Counted from the first letter of the stretch, positions 1 through 7,053 are shown. The stretch: 7,371 nt of DNA from a bacterium (GCA_020626475.1 JAHKZT010000033.1:1-7371), one strand, 5' to 3'. Notes: generated from the letters alone by a model not told the origin. Program-made: numbers and translations.

Positions 1-1
1 G

Positions 2-688
2 TCAAAGAATAGTCGACGCAAACTATTCGTCGATACCTCGACTCTAATGGATGGCCGTATCTTGTCGGTGGCAAAAGCCGGCTTTCTTGGCGACGAGGTG
101 TTAATCCCTCGCTCCGTGATTCGTGAGCTTCAGCTCTTAGCTGACGGCAGCGATAGCGAAAAACGCGCGCGTGCACGCTTCGGCCTAGATATCGTGAACG
201 AACTTGAACGCGTCGAACTAGCTAATGTTGAAATCTTTCAGGATGAAGGTGATCGCGTGAAGGTTGACGAGCGTCTCCTTGCGCTCGCGAAGGAATACCG
301 CGGTATTATTCTTACAAATGATTTCAATTTAGCGAAAGTTGCCGCAACTGAACACATTGATGCGATTAATATCAATGAATTAGCGCAGGGCTTGCGCAGC
401 GAGTATTTGCCCGGCGATAAACTGAGCGTAAAGATTGTTTCAGCTGGCGCAAATCCACATCAAGGCGTAGCGCATCTTCCCGATGGGACCATGGTTGTCG
501 TGGATGATGCCGAGCGTTATGTCGGTAAGAGTCAGCCGGTAGATATTGAATTTGTGCGTTATCTACAAACGGCAGCAGGCAAGATGATGTTTGCGAAACT
601 CGCTGAACCGAAGCGCGTAAAGAAAGAACATTCTGCGCCAAAAAAGACTTCTGACAGGAGTCGCAGAAATAGCCCAAAAAATAAATAG
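2..688 (+). CDS. PIN/TRAM domain protein, YacL family (partial, 5' end outside window)
   Basis: The frame is open from base 2 to a TAG at 686-688, giving 228 residues. The first ATG in the window (47) is not the true start: the 15 residues before it include VDTSTLMDGRI, the first conserved block of the PIN nuclease fold. Counting from the window edge, likely metal-binding acids are D11 (VDTS), E42 (VIREL), D89 (KVDERL) and D107 (TNDFN). A TRAM RNA-binding domain follows at about 135-200 (VAHLPDGTMVVVDD, YLQTAAGKMMFAK), then a basic tail of about 28 residues rich in K, R and S. The order of motifs matches Bacillus YacL as I remember it; that family usually begins with several membrane helices, which would lie upstream. 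PIN domains are usually Mg2+/Mn2+-dependent RNases, but the substrate of YacL proteins is not established, so nuclease activity here is inferred. It is convergent with the PBP gene and shares its terminator. Confidence 0.9.
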   Translation, partial: SKNSRRKLFVDTSTLMDGRILSVAKAGFLGDEVLIPRSVIRELQLLADGSDSEKRARARFGLDIVNELERVELANVEIFQDEGDRVKVDERLLALAKEYRGIILTNDFNLAKVAATEHIDAININELAQGLRSEYLPGDKLSVKIVSAGANPHQGVAHLPDGTMVVVDDAERYVGKSQPVDIEFVRYLQTAAGKMMFAKLAEPKRVKKEHSAPKKTSDRSRRNSPKNK

Positions 689-694
689 AGCAAC

Positions 695-724
695 AAAAAT
701 AGCCTCGCGAAGAGGCTATTTTTT
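695..724. terminator. Bidirectional intrinsic terminator between the YacL-like gene and the PBP gene
   Basis: ATAGCCTC (699-706) pairs with GAGGCTAT (712-719) around a GCGAA loop. An A-run precedes the stem and a T-run of six follows it (719-724), so the stem is followed by a U-tract on either strand. It begins 6 bases after the TAG of the + gene and sits just past the TAA of the - gene (731-729), so it can end both convergent transcripts. Confidence 0.9.
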
Positions 725-728
725 ATAT

Positions 729-3458
729 TTATTTCTTCGACCAATTTGCCGTCGTTGAGTATCCAGCAGTATCGGTGACTCTAATTGAGGCACTCTTTGG
801 CTCTTCGGATGTGTCGTAACTTACGGAGCCGCTAGTGCTAATCTCGCCACTCTTTGTGGCAGTACCATTGACGCTAATTGTGTAGTTTTGTAGATAGTAA
901 CGGCCATTTGATACGCTTGCAGAAACTGTCCAGGTACCATTGCCATTATCTCGTACATCAATGCTTGCGCTAGGCTTGGCGTCGCTACAGCTATGAACGT
1001 CATCTTCGTTTTCGGTATCGTAACCGCCTGCATAGAAGGTTTCTTTCTTGGTCATCGGATCGATAATCTTAGAAACAGTAACGTTGATGCGAGTTTCAGC
1101 TGGCGTACAATCGGTTGCTTTCTTCTTGGAGATAGAATCGAAAGTCATAGTCGTATTTGTGATACCGGAGGACTTTGACTTGTTGTACCAGCTTGGCCAG
1201 ATATCATTCTTGCCATTGACGGACATATGCTGCATGCCAGATGGCTCATGGATTTTATCACCAGATTTCCATTTGCCATCGGCGCCATAGACTTCACTAT
1301 GAATGCGATCGATGTATGAAGCGCTAATCTTGAAACATACGTCGTGCCCACCGTTGCTGACGGCGCGACCATCATGATTACCGTTCCAAATAGCTGTTGC
1401 GACTACTGGCGAGTAGGAAAGAAGCCAAGAGTCTTTTGCTTTGCTGGCGCCGTTATCGGTAGTACCAGTTTTTGCTGCAAACCAAGTCTTTGAGCTATAG
1501 AAACCGGCTTGTCCTGCGAGGCTACCGAAGGTATAGCGGCGAGAATTTACGTCGGAAAGAATGCTCGTAATCATGTATGCGACCTGTTCGTCTACTACGC
1601 GCGTGCCTTCGCTATCGGACCAGGATTCGATAACGTCGCCAGTAGCGTTCTTAATTTCTAGGACATATGCCAAATCTTTGTAGACGCCACCGCGAGCAAG
1701 CGATGCGTAAGCGTTCGCGTGTTCGACTGGGCGTACGGCGCAACCGCCACCGATTGCCATAGAAAGACCTGCCGTCTCTCCATTGGCGCAGTAGGATACA
1801 TCGCCTAACTTGTGTGTGATATCAAGACTATTATCGATGCCATTAATGTATAGAGCTTTAACGGCTGGAATGTTTAGAGAGCCAGCGAGGGCTTGGCGAA
1901 TCGTAGTATTGCCGTAGAAGCGACCAGACGCGTTGCGTAGCTTACAGCGTCCGACGTTGCCGGAACAGTATAGTCTATCGATATTTTCATCCTTAAGAAT
2001 AGTACCAGGTGCATAGTTGATGCCGTCACGTTGCATAAAGAGCGGGGTATAATCGAGGATTGGCTTAATAGACGAAGCTGGCTCGAGAAGTGAAGTTGCG
2101 GCATTTACCTGACCATAGCCTGGTGTGCTCCAGCTTGCGCTGCCAACCATCGCAATAACTTGACTCGTCTCGACGTCAACTGATACGAGGGTTGCGTTAT
2201 CGGATTTGTTCTTATAAAAGATAGCTTTGCCTGCAGCAATTGCATCTTCGGCGATCTTTTGTGCGCGATAATCGAGCGTCGTCTTAATCGTGAAGCCGCC
2301 TTCGCGCATTGTTTTAATGCCGTACTTTGCTTCGAGCTGAGATTTGACCTCGAGTACGAACCAAGGAGCCTTAATGCCAACATACTGATCTGCTTCTGGT
2401 TTAACCTTTGCGATAATATCGACTGCCTTAGCTTCTTTGGCTTGTTCGGCAGTAATATAACCCATATCTACCATCGCGTCCAAAATGTATTTCTGGCGTG
2501 AGATAAGGTCTTTATTGAAAGTAGTGTTGTATGGATTGAAGCGTGCAGGGTTGTTTGGGATTGCAGCAAGGAGCGCAGATTCGGCTAGGTCGAGATCTTT
2601 TGCGCTCTTACCGAAGTAGGTTTGCGCAGCAGATTCAACACCGTTACGACGACCGCCGTATGGCGATTCGTTGAGATAGAGCGTAATAATCTGTTCCTTG
2701 TCATACATCTTCTCGACTTCGATTGCGAGGATTGCTTCCTTGATCTTACGTGGAATACCGGAAAGGCCGCGATCCTGTGCCTCGTCCGAGAAGTATACCT
2801 GCTTGATAAGCTGCTGAGTCAACGTGGAACCGCCCTGAACCTGCTTGCCGGTGAGAGTCATATATGCGGCACGTAATAAAGCACCGAAGTCGACACCGAT
2901 GTGATTATAGAAGTTTCTATCCTCGGCCGCGACAGTTGCTTGACGCATATAAGTAGAGATATCTCCACCGTCAACAACAAGACGATAGTCGCCACTGCCT
3001 TTATCTTCCCAGAGCACTTCGCCGTTACGGTCGAGATAGACATTGACGGTGTCCTGAACGCGATTCGCGAGCTCTTCTGGATCAATTTCGGACAAATCTT
3101 TCTTGAAGTATAGGAATAGGCCACCAATTGCGATAATGAGAATTAGTACGAATGCGATAAAAATCTTTAGCAAACGTAGCTGATTTTCTTTTGAGAACCA
3201 CCATTTAAAGAAGCGGTCTGGGCGAAGTCTAGCAAAGAAGCGCAAAAATGGATTCTTTGGCAGCTTAGCCAATTCCTCGGCTTTCTTACGTGCACGCTGG
3301 TCTTGTTTGACGCGGCGCTTGTAAGCGAGGTTAGAATATAAACTCATGCCATTCTTCTTCGAAGAATGCGGTTTGCGAGCCTCTTTTTCAGCTTCCTTCG
3401 TATTCTTCTTTTTTGTAATGGCTTTCTTGATATTATTCGCAGTTTTCTTAATTGCCAT
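729..3458 (-). CDS. Class A penicillin-binding protein (bifunctional transglycosylase/transpeptidase)
   Basis: Polymerises lipid II into glycan strands and cross-links the peptides outside the membrane. Residues are numbered from the longer ATG at 3470; subtract 4 for the start chosen here. A Lys/Arg-rich cytoplasmic tail of about 95 residues precedes one membrane helix (about 102-122). The GT51 domain shows EDRNFYNH (183-190, catalytic E183), GGSTLTQQ (213-220), RKIKEAI (241-247) and LYLNES (264-269, second Glu E268). The transpeptidase domain shows SSIK (466-469, nucleophile S466), SLN (531-533) and KTGT (667-670), so both active sites look intact. About 220 residues follow KTGT, ending in a beta-rich, Ig-like segment (about 835-910). 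Seven cysteines all lie outside the membrane (502, 509, 561, 577, 712, 788, 828). The start at 3458 (MAIKKT) is preferred because the upstream ATG at 3470 overlaps a TATAAT box. No Shine-Dalgarno is seen. Specific subtype (PBP1A or other) is not decided. Confidence 0.93.
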   Translation of the reverse strand: MAIKKTANNIKKAITKKKNTKEAEKEARKPHSSKKNGMSLYSNLAYKRRVKQDQRARKKAEELAKLPKNPFLRFFARLRPDRFFKWWFSKENQLRLLKIFIAFVLILIIAIGGLFLYFKKDLSEIDPEELANRVQDTVNVYLDRNGEVLWEDKGSGDYRLVVDGGDISTYMRQATVAAEDRNFYNHIGVDFGALLRAAYMTLTGKQVQGGSTLTQQLIKQVYFSDEAQDRGLSGIPRKIKEAILAIEVEKMYDKEQIITLYLNESPYGGRRNGVESAAQTYFGKSAKDLDLAESALLAAIPNNPARFNPYNTTFNKDLISRQKYILDAMVDMGYITAEQAKEAKAVDIIAKVKPEADQYVGIKAPWFVLEVKSQLEAKYGIKTMREGGFTIKTTLDYRAQKIAEDAIAAGKAIFYKNKSDNATLVSVDVETSQVIAMVGSASWSTPGYGQVNAATSLLEPASSIKPILDYTPLFMQRDGINYAPGTILKDENIDRLYCSGNVGRCKLRNASGRFYGNTTIRQALAGSLNIPAVKALYINGIDNSLDITHKLGDVSYCANGETAGLSMAIGGGCAVRPVEHANAYASLARGGVYKDLAYVLEIKNATGDVIESWSDSEGTRVVDEQVAYMITSILSDVNSRRYTFGSLAGQAGFYSSKTWFAAKTGTTDNGASKAKDSWLLSYSPVVATAIWNGNHDGRAVSNGGHDVCFKISASYIDRIHSEVYGADGKWKSGDKIHEPSGMQHMSVNGKNDIWPSWYNKSKSSGITNTTMTFDSISKKKATDCTPAETRINVTVSKIIDPMTKKETFYAGGYDTENEDDVHSCSDAKPSASIDVRDNGNGTWTVSASVSNGRYYLQNYTISVNGTATKSGEISTSGSVSYDTSEEPKSASIRVTDTAGYSTTANWSKK

Positions 3459-3468
3459 AATTATATCC

Positions 3469-3497
3469 ATTATACACTACCAAACTTAATTCGTCAG
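3469..3497 (-). promoter_or_regulatory. Promoter of the PBP gene
   Basis: On the - strand, CTGACG (3497-3492, four of six matches to TTGACA) is followed after 17 bases by a perfect TATAAT (3474-3469). Transcription would start near 3462, about four bases before the ATG at 3458, so the mRNA would be almost leaderless. The -10 box overlaps the upstream in-frame ATG (3470-3468), which therefore should not be in the mRNA. A second TATAAT (3465-3460) lies too close to the ATG to serve this start. Confidence 0.7.
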
Positions 3498-3520
3498 ATT
3501 TTAATCACAAGCATTTTAAT
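3491..3520 (+). promoter_or_regulatory. Possible promoter for the structured RNA element
   Basis: TCGTCA (3491-3496, four of six matches to TTGACA) and TTTAAT (3515-3520, five of six matches to TATAAT) are 18 bases apart. This would start RNA around 3527-3531, roughly 10 bases before the folded element at 3538. Its -35 box lies on the same bases as the -35 box of the opposite-facing PBP promoter. The region is AT-rich, so a chance match is quite possible. Confidence 0.35.
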
Positions 3521-3537
3521 GTAGCATGCAATAGAAG

Positions 3538-3660
3538 CCCTTCAAGTCGGGGCGCTTTTAGGAGGCTCTACGGAGGCTGCGGCCGAGTAGAAGCAGTGTC
3601 CACCCGTAACGACGGGCTGGATGACTGCTGCGCCTCTGAAAAGTGCCCTGACGAGAAGGG
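3538..3660 (+). ncRNA. Candidate structured RNA, family not recognised
   Basis: The two ends form a long stem. Bases 3538-3543 pair with 3655-3660; after an AA/GA internal loop, 3546-3559 pair with 3639-3652; after an A/G mismatch, 3561-3566 pair with 3632-3637. This makes 26 pairs. Two hairpins sit on top as a three-way junction: TCTAC (3567-3571) with GTAGA (3587-3591), and a longer arm in which GCAGT, TCCA and CCCGT (3593-3607) pair with ACGGG, TGGA and ACTGC (3612-3628) around an AACG loop. Three stem pairs (3549/3649, 3554/3644, 3561/3637) are G-U in + strand RNA but would be C-A mismatches in - strand RNA, which favours the + strand. No protein frame covers it. It could be a free small RNA, a leuS leader, or a structured intergenic DNA repeat. 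I do not recognise SRP RNA, tmRNA, RNase P RNA, 6S RNA, 5S rRNA, a T-box or a common riboswitch in it. The fold is clear; the function is unknown. Confidence 0.6.
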
Positions 3661-3677
3661 GAATTTTATTGTATAAT
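3648..3677 (+). promoter_or_regulatory. Promoter of leuS
   Basis: A perfect TATAAT (3672-3677) lies eight bases before the ATG at 3686. CTGACG (3648-3653), the same hexamer as in the PBP promoter, is 18 bases upstream and is a plausible -35. Transcription would start near 3684, giving a leader of about two bases. The AT-rich stretch between -10 and ATG has no Shine-Dalgarno sequence. The -35 box lies inside the 3' arm of the folded element at 3538-3660. Confidence 0.7.
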
Positions 3678-3685
3678 TATTAATT

Positions 3686-6070
3686 ATGAGCCATTATGAT
3701 CCATTAAAAATAGAAGAAAAATGGCAAAAGCGCTGGGAAGAAGAGAAGCCTTTTGCCGCCAAAGACAACGATAATCGGCCAAAAATGTTCCTCGCCGAGA
3801 TGTTCCCATACCCATCTGGCGCCGGTCTTCACGTTGGCCACGTCCGCAACTTTAGTATCGTAGACTGCCTCGCGCGTTTCTATACGCAGCAGGAAATGAA
3901 CGTTCTTCGTCCATTCGGTTACGATACCTTTGGCCTTCCGGCAGAGAATTATGCGATTAAAACCGGCATCTCTCCGCAGGAAGTCACAAAAACCAACATC
4001 GATAATTTCCGCAAGCAGGCAAAACGCCTTGGCTATGCAATTGACTGGTCCCGCGAAATTAATACTTCCGACCCAGCATATTATAAATGGACTCAATGGT
4101 GCTTCCTTCAGCTCTTCAAGAAGGGACTAGCTTATCAAGCTGAAAACTATCAATGGTGGTGTCCAGTCGACCAGACTGTGCTCGCAAATGAGCAGGTCGA
4201 GAATGGTTGTTGCTGGCGCTGTGGCCATGAAGTCGAAAAGAAAAAGATGAAGCAGTGGTTCTTTAAGATTACTGCCTACGCTGACGAATTGCTCGACGAA
4301 ATCGATAATCTTGATTGGCCGGACAAAATCAAAACCATGCAGAAAAACTGGATTGGTCGCAGTGAAGGTGCTGAAATTGATTTCGTAATTAAAGACCATA
4401 AAGAAACTGTTCGCGTCTTTACGACCCGCCCAGACACGCTCTTCGGTGCAACTTTCCTCGTACTCGCCCCGGAGCATCCGCTTATTACGAAGATTACGAG
4501 CGAGGACGCTCGCAAGGCGATGACTCAGTATTGCAAAGATGCAATTAAAAAGTCCGAAATTGAGCGTCAGGAGAACAAAGAGAAGACCGGTGTCTTTACC
4601 GGCGCTTACGCAATTAACCCAGTTAACGGTAAGGAAATTCCAATTTGGGTTGCTGACTATGTCCTTAGCGGTTATGGCACTGGCGCAATTATGGCAGTTC
4701 CTGCTCATGACGAACGCGACTACGAATTCGCCGAGAAATTCGACCTTCCAATCGTAAAAGTCATCGAAAAACCAGAAGAATCTGATGATGATTCGAAGTG
4801 CTATCACGGCGAAGGCAAGATGATTAACTCTGCTCAGTTTGATGGCATTGATAGTTCTGATGCTCGCGATGGTATTATCGACTGGCTTGAAACTCAGAAG
4901 ATTGGTCAAAAGAAAGTTACCTATCGTATGCGCGACTGGCTTATTTCTCGCCAGCGCTATTGGGGCTGCCCAATTCCTATCGCCTATGATAAAAACGGCA
5001 AGCCTCACGCTATTCCGGAAGACCAACTTCCAGTCTTATTGCCAAAGATCGATGATTATAAACCAGATTCCTCTGGCCGTAGCGCACTCGCAAAGTCTGA
5101 AGAATTCATGAAAGTTACAATCGATGGCGAAGAAATGACCCGCGAGACCGATACGCTCGATGGCTACGCATGTTCTAGCTGGTATCTCTGGCGCTATACC
5201 GATCCTCATAATGATAAAGAGGCTTGGAGTAAAGAAAAAGTAAACTATTGGGCGCCAACCGACATTTATTGTGGCGGCGACCATGCGGTTGCGCATTTGC
5301 TTTATGTTCGCTTCTGGTGCAAGTTCTTCGCCGATGAAGGATATCTCGATTTCCGTGAGCCAATAAAGAAACTGCTTTACAATGGTTATATTAATGCGCC
5401 TGATGGCAAGAAGATGTCGAAGTCTAAGGGCAATGTCATTGATCCGCTCGATGTCATTAATCAGGGTTATGGCGCAGATACACTCCGCACTTATGAACTC
5501 TTTATTGGTCCATATAATATGGATGCCGCATGGAGCACTGAGGCGATTGGTGGTGTCTATCGCTTCCTAAATCGTTGTTGGACACTTGTATTCGAAAAAG
5601 AGAAGCTTGCAGAATCTGCGACCGTTGCGCTCCGCCATAAGACTATCAAGAAAGTTACCGAAGATATTCATCGCAATAACTTCAATACTGCCGTTGCGGC
5701 AATGATGGAGTTCGTGAATGAGCTTTACAAAACTGGCGCAGCCGCAGATGATTTGATTGCACTCGCAAAGATTCTCAAACCATTTGCTCCACACCTCGCA
5801 TCGGAGATGCTCGAAGAGCTCGGCAGTGATGATATCTGGCCAAAGTGGGATAACAGCCTACTTGTCGACGAGACGGTCGAGATGATTGTTCAGGTTAACG
5901 GCAAACTTCGTGCAAAGATTCAGATCCCAGCCGAAGAAGCCGCCGACAAAGCAAAGCTTGAAGAATATGCCCTTGCCGACGAAAAGATTAAGGGTTTAAT
6001 TGAAGGCAAAGAAATCATCAAGACAATCGTCGTCCCGCAGGGTAAGCTTGTAAACATTGTTGTAAAATAA
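3686..6070 (+). CDS. leuS: Leucyl-tRNA synthetase
   Basis: Class I aminoacyl-tRNA synthetase that charges tRNA-Leu in the cytoplasm; 794 residues, somewhat short for bacterial LeuRS. In order: N-terminal block MSHYDPLKIEEKWQ; HIGH-type motif HVGH (49-52) within PYPSGAGLHVGH; zinc-type insert with C159, C175, C176, C179 and H181; CP1 editing domain with TTRPDTLFG (246-254) and AVPAHDERD (337-345), where D342 matches the editing Asp of E. coli LeuRS (D345); SRQRYWGCPIP (421-431); SSWY (497-500); KMSKS (576-580); an anticodon-binding helical domain with LKPFAPHLASEM (697-708); and a C-terminal domain from about 731 to the end (MIVQVNGKLRAKI). Only about 40 residues separate GGDHA (530-534) from KMSKS, so the leucine-specific insertion of E. 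coli LeuRS is absent. Editing and synthetic sites look intact. The start fits the family's N-terminus and the promoter. Identity is secure. Confidence 0.98.
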   Translation: MSHYDPLKIEEKWQKRWEEEKPFAAKDNDNRPKMFLAEMFPYPSGAGLHVGHVRNFSIVDCLARFYTQQEMNVLRPFGYDTFGLPAENYAIKTGISPQEVTKTNIDNFRKQAKRLGYAIDWSREINTSDPAYYKWTQWCFLQLFKKGLAYQAENYQWWCPVDQTVLANEQVENGCCWRCGHEVEKKKMKQWFFKITAYADELLDEIDNLDWPDKIKTMQKNWIGRSEGAEIDFVIKDHKETVRVFTTRPDTLFGATFLVLAPEHPLITKITSEDARKAMTQYCKDAIKKSEIERQENKEKTGVFTGAYAINPVNGKEIPIWVADYVLSGYGTGAIMAVPAHDERDYEFAEKFDLPIVKVIEKPEESDDDSKCYHGEGKMINSAQFDGIDSSDARDGIIDWLETQKIGQKKVTYRMRDWLISRQRYWGCPIPIAYDKNGKPHAIPEDQLPVLLPKIDDYKPDSSGRSALAKSEEFMKVTIDGEEMTRETDTLDGYACSSWYLWRYTDPHNDKEAWSKEKVNYWAPTDIYCGGDHAVAHLLYVRFWCKFFADEGYLDFREPIKKLLYNGYINAPDGKKMSKSKGNVIDPLDVINQGYGADTLRTYELFIGPYNMDAAWSTEAIGGVYRFLNRCWTLVFEKEKLAESATVALRHKTIKKVTEDIHRNNFNTAVAAMMEFVNELYKTGAAADDLIALAKILKPFAPHLASEMLEELGSDDIWPKWDNSLLVDETVEMIVQVNGKLRAKIQIPAEEAADKAKLEEYALADEKIKGLIEGKEIIKTIVVPQGKLVNIVVK

Positions 6071-6083
6071 ACAACAATACATC

Positions 6084-6117
6084 AAAAAATCTCCAGCCGT
6101 AAAACTGGAGATTTTTT
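6084..6117. terminator. Bidirectional intrinsic terminator between leuS and the sortase gene
   Basis: ATCTCCAG (6089-6096) pairs with CTGGAGAT (6105-6112) around an eight-base loop. Six A (6084-6089) lie before the stem and six T (6112-6117) after it, so each strand has a U-tract. It begins 14 bases after the leuS TAA. The sortase stop codon (6118-6116) overlaps the T-run, so the sortase frame ends inside the terminator. Confidence 0.92.
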
Positions 6118-6958
6118 ATTGTGCGGAAGCAGTTTCGCGCGGTGCGCGCTTAATGAGTTTCGCATGCAATACGACACGCTCGGTGCTGCTGAAGCAGGTT
6201 GATAAGGTAAGAATCTTATCGGTCGGCGCTACGCTGGTCTTGAAGTTATATTTACTGCGTTGGCGTAAGACGTTTGCGAAACGACCGAACTCTTCATCGT
6301 TACTAAATGAGGTTTGGATGTAATCGTTGGTTGTTGGGATTTTATAAACACTAAAGACCTGCCAGAGCGCGCTCTCAGTATCGTTCACGGTGCGAACGGT
6401 AAAGTTGTCGGAATTATTGAGCCAGCCACTCGTTAAAATATTGCGCAATGTGCCAAACATTGTCGCGTCGTAGCGGCCATGAGCGTAGAGGATCAGGTTG
6501 CGATCGGTCCCATCGACATGATTGCGAAAATCGGCAAACACCCAACCGGCCTTGCTGTAGCTCTTATCGAAAGAGTGATTAAGATAGAAGTCATTATTGC
6601 TCGTCATCACAAACGGGTAGTTAATGTTCGTGCCACTAACTTGCACCCAGCCGCCAGTTTCGTTGTTGATTTTTCTAAGTTCAGTAAAATCAACGTCGAT
6701 CAATTTCATCTTGATATAGTTCCAATAAGGCGTATTCGGTGGCTCGTTGCTCGTGACGGTTTCGGTTTTCGAATCATCTTCTATTTCTTCGACGGATGCA
6801 GTCTCTTCAATCTTTTCGGTCTGTTCAATTGTCTTATTTGAGTCTAGCTTCCACTCGATGATCTTATATCCGGAATATCCAATGCCCGCAACGCAAATAA
6901 GAGCAATAATGCAACTTACTGCCGTGCGAACGCGACTCCTACCTCTCCGAATCTTCAT
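6116..6958 (-). CDS. Class B sortase (membrane-anchored cysteine transpeptidase)
   Basis: 280 residues from the ATG at 6958 (MKIRRGRSR). A short basic N-terminus is followed by one membrane helix (about 12-34), so the enzyme is probably tethered with its catalytic domain outside. A linker rich in Glu and Thr follows (about 38-75). The catalytic domain shows WVQVSGTNINYPFV (104-117), YLNHSFD (125-131), AGWVFADFRN (137-146), the catalytic His in LYAHG (H160), catalytic Cys in LSTC (C255) and active-site Arg in ERVVLHAKL (R261). The YLNH and AGWxFxDxRN blocks point to class B rather than class A. Sortases cut a sorting signal and join the new C-terminus to an amine, on the wall or another protein. 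No substrate or sorting signal is seen here, so target and role are unknown. A longer frame starts at 7021, but its first 21 residues lie upstream of or across the promoter and look unlike a signal, so the inner ATG is preferred. It is convergent with leuS. Confidence 0.93.
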   Translation of the reverse strand: MKIRRGRSRVRTAVSCIIALICVAGIGYSGYKIIEWKLDSNKTIEQTEKIEETASVEEIEDDSKTETVTSNEPPNTPYWNYIKMKLIDVDFTELRKINNETGGWVQVSGTNINYPFVMTSNNDFYLNHSFDKSYSKAGWVFADFRNHVDGTDRNLILYAHGRYDATMFGTLRNILTSGWLNNSDNFTVRTVNDTESALWQVFSVYKIPTTNDYIQTSFSNDEEFGRFANVLRQRSKYNFKTSVAPTDKILTLSTCFSSTERVVLHAKLIKRAPRETASAQ

Positions 6959-6964
6959 AAAATA

Positions 6965-6973
6965 ATTATAGCA
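6965..6973 (-). promoter_or_regulatory. Extended -10 promoter of the sortase gene
   Basis: On the - strand TGC (6973-6971) directly precedes a perfect TATAAT (6970-6965), an extended -10 element. Six bases then lead to the ATG at 6958, so transcription is predicted to start at or next to the A of the start codon. I see no convincing -35 box, which fits an extended -10 promoter, and no Shine-Dalgarno. Confidence 0.7.
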
Positions 6974-7053
6974 TAAGTGCGATGTCGGGCTTATAAATCG
7001 TAGCAGCACTCGGAAACACACTCGTTGAATTGTTTGGGATAATGCAAACCATC

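Noticed and set aside
3591..3612. T-box-like CGGGTGGACAC on the - strand
   Set aside because: It does not match the GGTGGNACC core, would face the PBP gene rather than leuS, and the fold is less stable on that strand.
3648..3655. CTGACGAG resembles the hammerhead ribozyme core
   Set aside because: The required following stem II and GAAA box are not placed correctly, and the bases are already paired in the long stem.
3538..3660. Structured element as SRP RNA, tmRNA, RNase P RNA, 6S RNA or 5S rRNA
   Set aside because: The GAAGCAG at 3590-3596 recalls SRP RNA, but the GGAA/GNRA-capped apical loop and its partner strand are missing. No tmRNA tag frame or T-arm, no RNase P core, no 6S central bubble and no 5S consensus were seen.
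4127..5026. Long open frame (299 codons) on the - strand inside leuS
   Set aside because: It is antisense to the well-conserved LeuRS editing and core region, and its translation shows no recognisable domain.
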